Positions 7,396 through 14,835 of a DNA stretch of 17,802 nt are shown here, piece by piece; within the stretch, counting starts at the first letter, position 1; the number at the start of each line of letters is the position of its first letter. Source of the stretch: Cypionkella sp. (GTDB taxonomy: Bacteria; Pseudomonadota; Alphaproteobacteria; Rhodobacterales; Rhodobacteraceae); contig JAGPBG010000005.1 of assembly GCA_018063485.1 (NCBI GenBank), positions 1 to 17,802 of the forward strand, read 5' to 3'. The notes beneath the pieces were generated by a model. The model made no database searches, was not told the DNA's origin, and saw nothing but the letters and a program-made list of their open reading frames with translations. The translations under genes and the position numbers were made by a program.

Positions 7396-7422
7396 AACAA
7401 GACAAGGCCAATCGGTCTTGTT
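7396..7422. promoter_or_regulatory. Inverted repeat in ilvA-argG divergent region, candidate operator
   Basis: AACAAGAC (7396-7403) and GTCTTGTT (7415-7422) are a perfect 8-bp inverted repeat with an 11-base spacer. It sits in the 98-base divergent region over the likely ilvA -35 zone and upstream of argG, where a dimeric regulator could control both genes. The regulator is unknown. Confidence 0.45.
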
Positions 7423-7474
7423 TGGCGCGCAAAAACCCAATAGACCGCGCTGAATAGCACTTGAGGAGCCAGCC

Positions 7475-8707
7475 ATGTCTGTACCGAAGAAAGTTGTTCT
7501 CGCCTACTCGGGCGGGCTTGATACCTCAATCATCCTGAAATGGCTGCAAACGGAATATGGCTGTGAGGTGGTGACCTTTACAGCCGATCTCGGACAAGGC
7601 GAAGAATTGGAGCCCGCGCGTGCCAAGGCGGTGCTGCTGGGGATCAGGAAAGAAAACATTCACATCATCGACGTGCGCGAAGAATTTGTGCGCGACTACG
7701 TATTCCCGATGTTCCGCGCCAACGCGCTTTATGAAGGCCTGTATCTGCTGGGAACCTCGATTGCCCGCCCGCTGATCTCCAAGCATCTTGTTCAAATCGC
7801 TGAACAAACCGGCGCCGATGCCGTGGCACATGGCGCAACCGGAAAGGGCAATGATCAGGTGCGGTTCGAACTGAGCGCCTATGCGCTGAACCCGGCCATC
7901 AAGGTGATTGCGCCGTGGCGCGAATGGGATTTGACCAGCCGCTCCAAGCTGATCGAATTCGCCGAGAAGAATCAGATCCCGATTGCGAAGGACAAACGTG
8001 GCGAGGCCCCGTTCTCGGTGGACGCCAATCTTCTGCACACATCTTCAGAAGGCAAGGCGCTTGAGAATCCTGCGGATGAAGCGCCCGAATACGTCTATCA
8101 GCGTACCGTGAATCCCGAAGATGCGCCGAACACGCCAGAGATGATCGAAATTACCTTCGAGCGCGGCGATGCAGTTGCGATCAACGGCGAGCCAATGTCG
8201 CCCGCTACGATCCTGACCAAATTGAATGAAATCGGCGGTGCGCACGGCGTAGGCAGGCTTGATCTGGTGGAAAACCGCTTTGTGGGCATGAAATCGCGCG
8301 GCGTTTATGAAACGCCCGGCGGCACGATCTTGTTGGAGGCGCATCGCGGCATCGAGCAGATCACGCTTGATTCCGGGGCCGGGCATCTGAAAGACAGCAT
8401 CATGCCGCGCTATGCCGAGTTGATTTACAACGGATTCTGGTTCTCGCCCGAACGCGAAATGCTGCAAGCTCTGATTGATAAGTCCCAAGAGCATGTGACC
8501 GGCACAGTGCGTCTGAAACTTTACAAAGGCTCGGCGAGGACGGTTGCGCGCTGGTCGGATCATTCGCTTTATTCCGAAAAGCATGTGACCTTTGAAGAGG
8601 ATGCAGGTGCCTATGATCAGAAAGATGCGGCGGGATTCATCCGCTTGAACGCGCTGCGCCTCAAGCTGATCGCCACGCGTAATGCGCGGGTTGCCAAGCG
8701 GCGCTGA
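7475..8707 (+). CDS. argG: Argininosuccinate synthase
   Basis: A 410-residue ATP-dependent ligase joining citrulline and aspartate to argininosuccinate, the penultimate step of arginine synthesis. The N-terminal ATP pyrophosphatase loop AYSGGLDTS (10-18) and the substrate motif [13 protein letters not shown] (120-132) are intact, and the protein is collinear with the family over its full length (usual size about 400). The start is clear: GAGGAG lies about 7 bases before the ATG. It is divergent from ilvA across a short region containing an 8-bp inverted repeat. No terminator is obvious in the roughly 180 bases after its stop. Confidence 0.97.
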   Translation: MSVPKKVVLAYSGGLDTSIILKWLQTEYGCEVVTFTADLGQGEELEPARAKAVLLGIRKENIHIIDVREEFVRDYVFPMFRANALYEGLYLLGTSIARPLISKHLVQIAEQTGADAVAHGATGKGNDQVRFELSAYALNPAIKVIAPWREWDLTSRSKLIEFAEKNQIPIAKDKRGEAPFSVDANLLHTSSEGKALENPADEAPEYVYQRTVNPEDAPNTPEMIEITFERGDAVAINGEPMSPATILTKLNEIGGAHGVGRLDLVENRFVGMKSRGVYETPGGTILLEAHRGIEQITLDSGAGHLKDSIMPRYAELIYNGFWFSPEREMLQALIDKSQEHVTGTVRLKLYKGSARTVARWSDHSLYSEKHVTFEEDAGAYDQKDAAGFIRLNALRLKLIATRNARVAKRR

Positions 8708-8886
8708 CCCTTGGCAAAAAGCAGACGCAATTGCGAAGGAAGCACCGGCCTGCGGTAGGGGACGCTGTCGCTATGGTTTGTGCTTCTGGTCCAGAGATCG
8801 GGATCACCTTGGCGTGACCTCACGGATGGGTGAGTTGCCCGGAGCGCCCGGTGCCCGCATCGTTGCCAAAACGAAGGAGATGTCCG
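8708..8886. other. Intergenic region argG-msrA
   Basis: This is the longest gene-free stretch in the window (179 bases). I see no convincing small gene or terminator, and no promoter I would defend; it ends with the strong msrA ribosome binding site AAGGAG (8875-8880). Confidence 0.5.
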
Positions 8887-9498
8887 ATGCTTCGCCATGC
8901 CCTCGCCCTTACGTTCGCCCTTGCGGGCGCCGCCTCAGCAAAAACCGAAACGGCGATCCTTGCCGGCGGATGTTTCTGGTGTGTCGAATCGAACTTTGAA
9001 GCGGTTTCGGGGGTGAAAGATGTGGTGTCCGGCTATACCGGGGGCGATAGCCAAAACCCGACCTATGATGACCACGAGGGCCATTATGAGGCGGTGAGGA
9101 TTACTTTCGACAATGCGAAAATCAGCTATGCTGAAGTGGTCAATAGATTTTTGCGGTCAACTGATGTGACGGATGCGGGCGGGCAGTTCTGCGATCGGGG
9201 CAACGCCTATCGGTCTGCCATTTTTGCCCAGAATGCCGTTCAGCAGGCCACGGCCAAGGCCGAAGTGGCCAAAGCAACGGCTGATCTGGGCCAGAAGGTG
9301 GTTACTCCGGTTTTGGCGGCCAAAACATTCTGGAAGGCCGAGGCCTATCATCAAGACTATTACAAAAGCACAGATGTCGTGTTGACCCGTCGTGGCCCAA
9401 AAGAAAAGCGCAACGCCTATGCGTTCTATCGTGACGCCTGCGGGCGCGATGCGCGCGTCAAGCAACTATGGGGCTCTGCGGCCCAATTCATTCACTAA
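8887..9498 (+). CDS. msrA: Exported peptide-methionine (S)-S-oxide reductase
   Basis: A 203-residue MsrA that reduces methionine-S-sulfoxide in oxidised proteins. Residues 1-18 (MLRHALALTFALAGAASA) form a short Sec-type signal peptide with an ASA-K cleavage site, so the enzyme probably works in the periplasm. The catalytic motif is GGCFWCVE: Cys29 should be the nucleophile, and Cys32 makes a CXXC arrangement in place of the common GCFWG. Further MsrA landmarks are GHYEAV (65-70), QFCDRG with Cys102, and EAYHQDYY (152-159); a fourth cysteine is Cys185. The ATG is fixed by AAGGAG shortly upstream. No msrB lies beside it. It is convergent with the phasin gene, with overlapping hairpins between them. 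The periplasmic electron donor is not apparent in the window. Confidence 0.93.
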   Translation: MLRHALALTFALAGAASAKTETAILAGGCFWCVESNFEAVSGVKDVVSGYTGGDSQNPTYDDHEGHYEAVRITFDNAKISYAEVVNRFLRSTDVTDAGGQFCDRGNAYRSAIFAQNAVQQATAKAEVAKATADLGQKVVTPVLAAKTFWKAEAYHQDYYKSTDVVLTRRGPKEKRNAYAFYRDACGRDARVKQLWGSAAQFIH

Positions 9499-9499
9499 A

Positions 9500-9544
9500 C
9501 TCTCGGTGCCCGTGATTTCGGGCATTTGTCGAATTGCCCGAGAG
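9500..9544. terminator. Shared hairpin region between convergent msrA and phasin genes
   Basis: CTCTCGG (9500-9506) pairs with CCGAGAG (9538-9544), enclosing GCCCG (9508-9512) and CGGGC (9519-9523). Alternatively CGGGCA (9519-9524) pairs with TGCCCG (9535-9540), which excludes the first fold. It begins right after the msrA stop and ends next to the phasin stop, so it probably acts in both directions. Neither side has a long T-run. Confidence 0.55.
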
Positions 9545-9853
9545 CTATAGCGGCACGTCGTCATAGCGTCGTTTTGCTCCGCTCATCGCCTTTGGCAGGC
9601 CATTGGACTCCACCATCCGCGCCATCATCCGCGCGGATTCGGCGGAATACTGTTCCATCGTCCTGCGGTAGTAATCGCCCTGAACCTTTTGAAGATCTTC
9701 CAGGGTCCGGCAGCCTAGCAGAGTTTGCTGGAACTCAAGATCCTGCTGTACGCGTGAAACGACAAACTGGACGCCTTCGCTGACCATCTCGACCCACTGT
9801 TGCATCGCGTCTGCGCCCAAGTTCTCCGCAGCTTTTTGAGAAGTCTTGCTCAT
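9545..9853 (-). CDS. Small phasin-family protein
   Basis: A 102-residue, amphipathic, helix-rich protein resembling the phasin_2/TIGR01841-type family, which coats polyhydroxyalkanoate granules. The central helix (roughly 25-82, from EGVQFVVSRVQQD to SARMMARM) is rich in Gln, Glu and hydrophobic heptad-like positions; the C-terminus is short and basic before DDVPL. There is no signal peptide or membrane segment, consistent with a cytoplasmic granule-associated role. The ATG at 9853 has AGGAG about 8 bases upstream; an in-frame ATG 45 bases earlier has none. The upstream region carries an FNR-type box and -10 element, suggesting induction at low oxygen, when many bacteria store PHB. No PHA synthase or other storage gene is nearby, so the function rests on family resemblance. 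Confidence 0.75.
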   Translation of the reverse strand: MSKTSQKAAENLGADAMQQWVEMVSEGVQFVVSRVQQDLEFQQTLLGCRTLEDLQKVQGDYYRRTMEQYSAESARMMARMVESNGLPKAMSGAKRRYDDVPL

Positions 9854-9897
9854 ATCTTGTCTCCTATTCTGCGCCGGGCAACGGACCCAGCGCTGCA

Positions 9898-9903
9898 ACT
9901 ATA
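9898..9903 (-). promoter_or_regulatory. Candidate phasin -10 element
   Basis: TATAGT on the minus strand (9903-9898) matches the -10 consensus at five of six positions, predicting a start near 9891 and a leader of about 37 bases. No -35 hexamer is present, as expected for an activator-dependent promoter. Confidence 0.5.
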
Positions 9904-9925
9904 CGCCCGACCGCACGGCTTTGGC

Positions 9926-9939
9926 TTGATCGAGGTCAA
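9926..9939 (-). promoter_or_regulatory. FNR/FnrL-type binding site upstream of the phasin gene
   Basis: TTGATCGAGGTCAA on the plus strand (TTGACCTCGATCAA on the minus strand) fits TTGAT-N4-ATCAA in nine of ten specified bases. It lies exactly 22 bases upstream of the TATAGT box, which places its centre at -41.5, the class II activator position of the FNR/CRP family. Other CRP/FNR relatives such as Dnr use nearly the same site. Confidence 0.6.
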
Positions 9940-10003
9940 GATGGTGGTGCGGTTGGCGTCTGATCGCCTATCATGCAATAGGAAAAGCGCAGGCACGCCG
10001 AAA

Positions 10004-10741
10004 TCAGACCCTTCTGGTGCTGGTGGTCACATAATTGCAGGACAAATCGCGCGCCGAAAGGCTCCAACTCCAACCAAGCGGATTAAAGACCATACCCTTT
10101 CGGTCCACCGGCTCTAAACCTGCACCGCGAATCATTTCATACAATTCATCCGGGGTGATGAATTTTGCCCAGTCATGCGTGCCTTTTGGCAACCAGCGCA
10201 TCACCCATTCCGCCCCGACAATTGCAAAGGCAAAACTCTTGGCATTGCGATTGAGGGTTGAGCAGATCAACAGCCCGCCCGGTTTCAAAAGCGTTTGACA
10301 GGTGGTCAGAAAGGCTTGGGGGTCGGCCACATGCTCCACCACTTCCATATTCAACACCACGTCAAACTGCTCGCCCATGGCGGCCAGATCTTCGGCGGTG
10401 GTGACGCGGTAATCTATGTCCAGGCCTGATTGCTGGGCGTGCAATTGCGCAACCGGAATATTCCGCGGTGCGGCATCAGCTCCCAACACCTCGGCCCCGA
10501 GCCGGGCCATGGGCTCGGACAACAAGCCACCTCCGCAGCCGATATCCAGCAACCGCAAGCCGACAAAGGGCTTTGGCCTGGTCAGATCACGATCAAATTC
10601 AGCGGCGATCTGGCTGGTGATATAATCCAGACGGCAGGGATTCATCTGATGCAGCGGCTGGAACTTGCCATGCGGATCCCACCATTCAGCAGCCATTGCC
10701 TCGAATTTGGCCACTTCGGCGGGGTTGATACTGCTTTGCAT
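10004..10741 (-). CDS. ubiG: Ubiquinone biosynthesis 3-O-methyltransferase
   Basis: A 245-residue SAM-dependent methyltransferase carrying out both O-methylations of the ubiquinone head group (2-polyprenyl-6-hydroxyphenol and 3-demethylubiquinol). The N-terminal [24 protein letters not shown] (split over residues 12-35) is characteristic of UbiG, followed by SAM motif I LDIGCGGG (65-72) and the acidic strand end near GADAA. Length is close to E. coli UbiG (240). The ATG at 10739-10741 has AAAGGA about 6 bases upstream. It is divergent from the proline iminopeptidase gene across about 70 bases. UbiG implies ubiquinone-based respiration. No other ubi gene is adjacent. Confidence 0.95.
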   Translation of the reverse strand: MQSSINPAEVAKFEAMAAEWWDPHGKFQPLHQMNPCRLDYITSQIAAEFDRDLTRPKPFVGLRLLDIGCGGGLLSEPMARLGAEVLGADAAPRNIPVAQLHAQQSGLDIDYRVTTAEDLAAMGEQFDVVLNMEVVEHVADPQAFLTTCQTLLKPGGLLICSTLNRNAKSFAFAIVGAEWVMRWLPKGTHDWAKFITPDELYEMIRGAGLEPVDRKGMVFNPLGWSWSLSARDLSCNYVTTSTRRV

Positions 10742-10765
10742 GATCAGTCCTTTCGCTTTCCTGTG

Positions 10766-10784
10766 CCGGATGGCTTGTATCCGG
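10766..10784. promoter_or_regulatory. Inverted repeat between ubiG and proline iminopeptidase genes
   Basis: CCGGAT (10766-10771) and ATCCGG (10779-10784) form a perfect 6-bp inverted repeat with a 7-base spacer in the divergent region, a possible operator. Its right half overlaps TTGTAT (10775-10780), a candidate -35 on the plus strand. Confidence 0.3.
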
Positions 10785-10801
10785 TCGGCATACAGCGGTT
10801 A

Positions 10802-10807
10802 TATAGT
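10802..10807 (+). promoter_or_regulatory. Candidate -10 for a leaderless proline iminopeptidase transcript
   Basis: TATAGT (five of six to consensus) ends so that the predicted transcription start, seven bases after its last base, is 10814, the A of the second of two consecutive in-frame ATGs (10811 and 10814). No ribosome binding site precedes either ATG. The nearest -35-like TTGTAT is 21 bases away, which is too far for an optimal promoter. Confidence 0.35.
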
Positions 10808-10810
10808 GCA

Positions 10811-11788
10811 ATGATGTTCCAGAAATCAGGCCAAAAGCGCGCAGCCGACTATCTTTACCCGCACATTGAGCCATTTGATCAGCGGATGATCGACATGGGC
10901 GATGGGCACAGGATTTATGTCGAGCAATGTGGGCGTCAAGATGGCGTTCCGGTTCTGGTATTCCATGGAGGCCCCGGCGGTGGGTGCAGCCCCGCGATGC
11001 GGCGGTATTTTGACCCTGCGGTCTATCGGGTGGTGTTGTTTGACCAACGCGGCTGCGGACGTTCGCGGCCACATGCTTCAGTCGAAAACAATACCACCTG
11101 GCACCTGATTGCGGATATCGAGCGGATCAGAACCGAATTGGCGATCGATCAATTCATCGGTTTTGGCGGCAGTTGGGGCGCGACACTCGCTCTGATTTAT
11201 GGGATCACGCACCCGACACGTCTGTCGCACATGGTCTTGCGCGGGGTGTTTCTGATGACCAATGCCGAATTGGATTGGTTCTATGGCGGTGGGGTGGGGG
11301 CATTCTTTCCAGATCTTTGGGAAAAATTCCTGTCCATATTGCCCGAGGCAGAGCGTTCAACCCCGATTGCGGGGTATCATCGCCTGCTGTTTTCCAAGGT
11401 TCTGGCGCAAGAAACTTTGGCAGGGCGGCTATGGTCCGGTTGGGAAAATGCCCTGGCCTCGGTGCGCTATGACGGGCCGCTGGCGGAAGGTCCGGCAGAC
11501 TATTCTCGTACTTTTGCCAGATTGGAAAATCACTACTTTCAGAACGCCGGCTTTCTGGAACATGACGGCTGGATCATGGCACAGCGTAACCGGATTGCGC
11601 ATATTCCTACCGTGATCGTGCAGGGCCGCTATGACATGATCTGCCCGCCGGTTTCAGCATGGAAGCTGTCCAGCAATTGGGCGGCTTGCGAGTTACGGAT
11701 CATCCCCCTTGCGGGCCATGCACTTTCAGAGCCGGGAATAAGCGAAGCCTTGGTTTGCGCAATGGATGAGATCGCAAAGCGGCTCTAA
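10811..11788 (+). CDS. pip: Proline iminopeptidase, alpha/beta hydrolase
   Basis: A 325-residue S33-family peptidase that removes N-terminal proline from peptides in the cytoplasm. The oxyanion-hole motif HGGPGGG (52-58), the nucleophile elbow GGSWG with Ser121, Asp275 in GRYDMICP and His303 in AGHALSEP give a complete catalytic triad. DQRGCGRS (78-85) is also typical of the family. Length matches known enzymes (310-330). The start is ATGATG at 10811/10814; the frame stays open well upstream over ubiG but those residues are unlike the family and antisense to a real gene. No ribosome binding site is visible, and a -10 box just upstream suggests a leaderless mRNA starting at the second ATG. Function is confident from motifs. 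Confidence 0.93.
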   Translation: MMFQKSGQKRAADYLYPHIEPFDQRMIDMGDGHRIYVEQCGRQDGVPVLVFHGGPGGGCSPAMRRYFDPAVYRVVLFDQRGCGRSRPHASVENNTTWHLIADIERIRTELAIDQFIGFGGSWGATLALIYGITHPTRLSHMVLRGVFLMTNAELDWFYGGGVGAFFPDLWEKFLSILPEAERSTPIAGYHRLLFSKVLAQETLAGRLWSGWENALASVRYDGPLAEGPADYSRTFARLENHYFQNAGFLEHDGWIMAQRNRIAHIPTVIVQGRYDMICPPVSAWKLSSNWAACELRIIPLAGHALSEPGISEALVCAMDEIAKRL

Positions 11789-11862
11789 GGCGGCGGTTTG
11801 TCCCATTTCTATGAAAGCCGGGTTTGGGTGTTGCGCAATGGATATCGAATGGGGCCAACGTA

Positions 11863-12735
11863 TCAACCCAAGCGCTGCATCTTGCTCATCTGAACGGCCA
11901 AAATGCCGACGGTGACAATTGCGACACCGATCATGTCCAATCCGTTTATGTGTTCGCCCAGCAGAATTGCTGCTACCACCACGCCAAAAAACGGGTTCAG
12001 AAAATGAAAGGTCGAGGCTTTTACGGCCCCCGCTCTTCCTACAAGAGCGAACCATAACAGGGTTGCCGCCAATCCCGGAACTGCAATCTGATAGGCAAAG
12101 GCCACAACCAAGGGCAGGCTTGGAACAATGAAATATGTCTCTGACATGGCGGAAATCACCCCAAGACTGACCGAGCCAACCAGCATTTGCAGCCCCACAA
12201 CCATAAGAAGATTTCCCCCCGAGGACACCGCGCTTACGGTCAAGGTTGCGACGGCCAGTGAAATGGCACCGATCAAGCAAAGCAAGATGGCGACGGGATC
12301 GGCCCCTGTGCTGACCCTCCCGCCCATGATCATCGCCACGCCAAGGAACCCGGCGCCCAATCCGGCAATTCCCAATGGGGCGATCTTTTCTCTGCGCCAA
12401 AGCCAGCCGAGCAGCGCCACGATAAGCGGCATCGACGAGGCAATGATCGAGGCGAGCGAAGCCTCGATCTTCTTGAGCGCAATGAAGTTCAGCCCAAGGT
12501 AGAGGGCATTTTGGCACAGGCCAAAAATCAGGACCGAGCGCGCAATGGGCCGGTTAAGCCGCCAGCTTTGGCCCAATGCACGGGCGACGACCACTGCAAT
12601 AAGGCCGGAAATCGCAAAGCGTAGCGACAAGGCCAGCAACGGCGGGGCTCCGGCAACGATGATTCTGGCCGTGGCGAAGGCCGACGACCACATGAGCGAA
12701 AACGCCAGTCCCATGGCCATGACACGCAGATCCAT
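11863..12735 (-). CDS. EamA/DMT-family inner-membrane transporter
   Basis: A 290-residue, very hydrophobic protein with about ten predicted transmembrane helices arranged as two EamA repeats. Members of the drug/metabolite superfamily usually export amino acids or small metabolites; the substrate cannot be read from sequence. Visible family features include MWSSAFATARII near the N-terminus, FIALKKIEASLASIIASSMPLIVALLG (split at about residues 85-110) and the repeat-two counterpart ending in FLNPFFGVVVAAILLGE. I chose the ATG at 12735 because GAGGAG lies 5-10 bases upstream; an ATG 21 bases earlier has no such site. It follows HU on the same strand, but a strong intrinsic terminator ends only about 20 bases before its start codon, leaving no obvious room for a promoter. 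Confidence 0.9.
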   Translation of the reverse strand: MDLRVMAMGLAFSLMWSSAFATARIIVAGAPPLLALSLRFAISGLIAVVVARALGQSWRLNRPIARSVLIFGLCQNALYLGLNFIALKKIEASLASIIASSMPLIVALLGWLWRREKIAPLGIAGLGAGFLGVAMIMGGRVSTGADPVAILLCLIGAISLAVATLTVSAVSSGGNLLMVVGLQMLVGSVSLGVISAMSETYFIVPSLPLVVAFAYQIAVPGLAATLLWFALVGRAGAVKASTFHFLNPFFGVVVAAILLGEHINGLDMIGVAIVTVGILAVQMSKMQRLG

Positions 12736-12758
12736 AGGCTCTCCTCTACTGGCCAAAC

Positions 12759-12783
12759 AAAAAGGCCGCCCGATCGGGCGACC
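12759..12783 (-). terminator. Intrinsic terminator downstream of the HU gene
   Basis: On the minus strand an 8-bp stem GGTCGCCC/GGGCGGCC with a GATC loop (12783-12764, including one G-U pair in RNA) is followed directly by TTTTTG and more T-rich sequence (12763-12755). This is a textbook Rho-independent terminator. It lies only some 25 bases upstream of the EamA-family gene's start. Confidence 0.85.
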
Positions 12784-12794
12784 CTTTCAATCCT

Positions 12795-12820
12795 TTGATC
12801 GCCCCGCAAGGGGCAATCAA
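12795..12820 (-). repeat. Stem-loop just after the HU stop codon
   Basis: TTGAT and GCCCC pair with GGGGC and ATCAA around a four-base loop, with one mismatch between the two stem halves. It lies two bases after the HU stop and upstream of the intrinsic terminator, and has no T-run of its own; it could stabilise the HU mRNA 3' end. Confidence 0.6.
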
Positions 12821-12822
12821 CC

Positions 12823-13110
12823 TTATGCGTTGACGCTGTCTTTCAACGCCTTGGCGATGGCGAATTTGACCTGCTTGTCGGCAGCCTTGGTCACGGTCTC
12901 GCCGGTGGCAGGGTTGCGGACCTGGCGCTCGGGGCGTTCACGGCAAACCATTTTGCCCAGACCCGGCAGAGTGACAGCCCCGCCTGCCGCCACTTCACGC
13001 GCCACGATTTCAGCAATGGCGTCCAAAGCGGCCGAGGCGGTTTTCTTGTCAGACCCCATTGAGTCCGCGATAGCGGCGAGAAGTTGGGTCTTGGTCATCG
13101 GTTTGGACAT
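12823..13110 (-). CDS. HU-family nucleoid DNA-binding protein
   Basis: A 95-residue histone-like HU subunit that bends DNA and compacts the nucleoid. The N-terminal helices (KTQLLAAIADSMGSDKKTA onward) lead to the dimer core LPGLGKMVCRERP (48-60) and the DNA-intercalating beta-arm tip RNPATG (65-70). LGKMVCRE replaces the more common FGTFKVRE, with a cysteine at position 56. The ATG at 13110 is fixed by GAAGGAA a few bases upstream. It sits between AMP nucleosidase and the EamA gene on the same strand, 133 bases after amn, and is followed by a strong stem-loop and terminator, consistent with an abundant, probably monocistronic message. The region upstream holds no promoter I can place confidently. 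Confidence 0.95.
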   Translation of the reverse strand: MSKPMTKTQLLAAIADSMGSDKKTASAALDAIAEIVAREVAAGGAVTLPGLGKMVCRERPERQVRNPATGETVTKAADKQVKFAIAKALKDSVNA

Positions 13111-13243
13111 TCTTTGTTCCTTCTTTGCGGCCCAGGACTGAAACCCGAGCCTGTCTATGCCGTCACGGCTTATGCTGCGCTTTTCACGATTTGGTCGCCT
13201 CAAGGCAAGAGGTTTCGGCCTGAAACAAGGTCAAATTACAACT

Positions 13244-14722
13244 TTAGAGAAAAGCCGTTTCCTCAAAGCTACGCAATTTCCGGCTGTGGATGCGTTCCAG
13301 CGGCATTTCGCGCAGCCGTTCCATTGCCCGGATCCCGATTTGCAGATGACGAGAGACCTGAGTCTTGTAGAACTCCGACGCCATTCCCGGCAGTTTCAAT
13401 TCGCCGTGCAAAGGCTTGTCCGATACGCAAAGCAGAGTGCCATAAGGAACACGAAACCGAAAACCGTTGGCGGCGATGGTGGCGCTTTCCATATCCAGAG
13501 CAATTGCCCGGCTTTGGCTCAGACGGCGCACCGGGCCGGACTGATCGCGCAGCTCCCAATTGCGGTTGTCGATGGTGGCCACGGTGCCGGTGCGCATGAT
13601 CCGTTTCAGCTCATAGCCCTGCAGCTGCGTGATATCAGCCACCGCTTCTTGCAGCGCGATCTGAATTTCGGCCAATGCAGGAATGGGCACCCAGGTTGGC
13701 AGATCATCATCCAGAACGTGATCTTCGCGCACATAGGCGTGCGCCAGCACGAAATCCCCCATGCTCTGGCTGTTGCGCAGGCCCGCGCAATGGCCAACCA
13801 TCAACCAGGCATGAGGCCGCAAGACGGCAATGTGATCGGTAGCGGTTTTGGCATTCGAAGGGCCGACGCCGATATTGACCAGGGTTATCCCCTGACCATC
13901 GCGGCGCTTTAGATGGTATGTCGGCATCTGTGGCAGTTTGGCGCTGGGCTGAATCACGCCATCCGGGCTGGTGATGATCTGGTTCGCGGTCGCAACAAAG
14001 GCGGTGTAGCCAGATGTCGGATCACCCAAAGCTGCGCGGGCAAAGGACTCGAACTCATCAACGTAAAACTGATAATTGGTGAACAGGACATGGTTTTGGA
14101 AATGCGAAGCGTCGGTGGCGGTGTAATGTGACAGGCGTGCAAGGCTGTAATCCACCCGCTGTGCCGTGAACGGGGCCAAAGGGGCGGAGCCGTCGGGGTT
14201 GCGGATATCTACGCCGTTCACAATATCATCGTTGGTCGTGGCAAGATCGGGCACATCAAACACGTCGCGCAGGCTGAAATCGAGCACACCTTCTTGCGGA
14301 ACCGAAACCGCCGCGTTGCCAGCTACCGCGAAATGCACCGGGATCGGGGTTGTCGAGGTAGCAATCTGAATGGCCACGCCATGGTTCAACATCAGCAACT
14401 CAAGTTGTTGGATCAGATAGCTGCGAAACAGGTCGGGTCGGGTGATCGTGGTTGAATAATTGCCCGGCCCAGCCACATGTCCAAAGGACAATCGGCTGTC
14501 AGGTTTGACGTGGCTGGTTACTGAAAGCCGGATTTCGGGATAGAATGCGCGAAAGCGGCTGGCCGGTTTACCCCCCAGAACCGCCAGGCTGAAATGCCGG
14601 GCCAGAAAACTGGTCGCTTCGGCATAAAGCTGCTCGAGCCTTGTGACTGCGGCGGCGGCATCAGTGAAAGACTGCATCTCGGAATGGTCAGGAGACAGGA
14701 TCGGCAAGGATTCGTCGTGCAT
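13244..14722 (-). CDS. amn: AMP nucleosidase
   Basis: A 492-residue enzyme that cleaves AMP to adenine and ribose 5-phosphate, regulating adenylate pools in the cytoplasm. The N-terminal part is the AMN-specific domain and the C-terminal half is a nucleoside phosphorylase-like (PNP/UDP) fold, with NIGVGPSNAKT, the VGHCAGLR stretch and the substrate-binding DMES (410-413) followed by VSDKPLHGELKLPG. Length agrees with E. coli Amn (484). I chose the ATG at 14720-14722, which has GGAAG 8 bases upstream; an in-frame ATG 30 bases earlier (14752) has no ribosome binding site, though it cannot be excluded. It is divergent from the SDR gene. Co-transcription with HU is unlikely but not excluded. Confidence 0.95.
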   Translation of the reverse strand: MHDESLPILSPDHSEMQSFTDAAAAVTRLEQLYAEATSFLARHFSLAVLGGKPASRFRAFYPEIRLSVTSHVKPDSRLSFGHVAGPGNYSTTITRPDLFRSYLIQQLELLMLNHGVAIQIATSTTPIPVHFAVAGNAAVSVPQEGVLDFSLRDVFDVPDLATTNDDIVNGVDIRNPDGSAPLAPFTAQRVDYSLARLSHYTATDASHFQNHVLFTNYQFYVDEFESFARAALGDPTSGYTAFVATANQIITSPDGVIQPSAKLPQMPTYHLKRRDGQGITLVNIGVGPSNAKTATDHIAVLRPHAWLMVGHCAGLRNSQSMGDFVLAHAYVREDHVLDDDLPTWVPIPALAEIQIALQEAVADITQLQGYELKRIMRTGTVATIDNRNWELRDQSGPVRRLSQSRAIALDMESATIAANGFRFRVPYGTLLCVSDKPLHGELKLPGMASEFYKTQVSRHLQIGIRAMERLREMPLERIHSRKLRSFEETAFL

Positions 14723-14800
14723 AATGGCATCTTCCAGAATTTGATCGGGCATCTAAGGCCGAAATCATGGGCATCGCAAGCTAAGTCTTGATGACGGGTC

Positions 14801-14829
14801 TTGCGGCGGGCGTGGGTCGGGCGGATATT
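14801..14829 (+). promoter_or_regulatory. Candidate leaderless promoter of the SDR gene
   Basis: TTGCGG (14801-14806) and GATATT (14824-14829) are separated by 17 bases. Counting seven bases from the last base of the -10 places the transcription start at 14836, the A of the ATG. There is no ribosome binding site beyond a weak gcgag touching the ATG. Confidence 0.4.
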
Positions 14830-14835
14830 GGCGAG

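Noticed and set aside
10430..10810. Upstream in-frame extension of proline iminopeptidase over ubiG
   Set aside because: It is antisense to ubiG, lacks family similarity, and the peptidase fold starts at 10811/10814.
13212..13226. GTTTC-N5-GAAAC hairpin after amn as a terminator
   Set aside because: The stem is short and no T-run follows on the minus strand; it could be chance.
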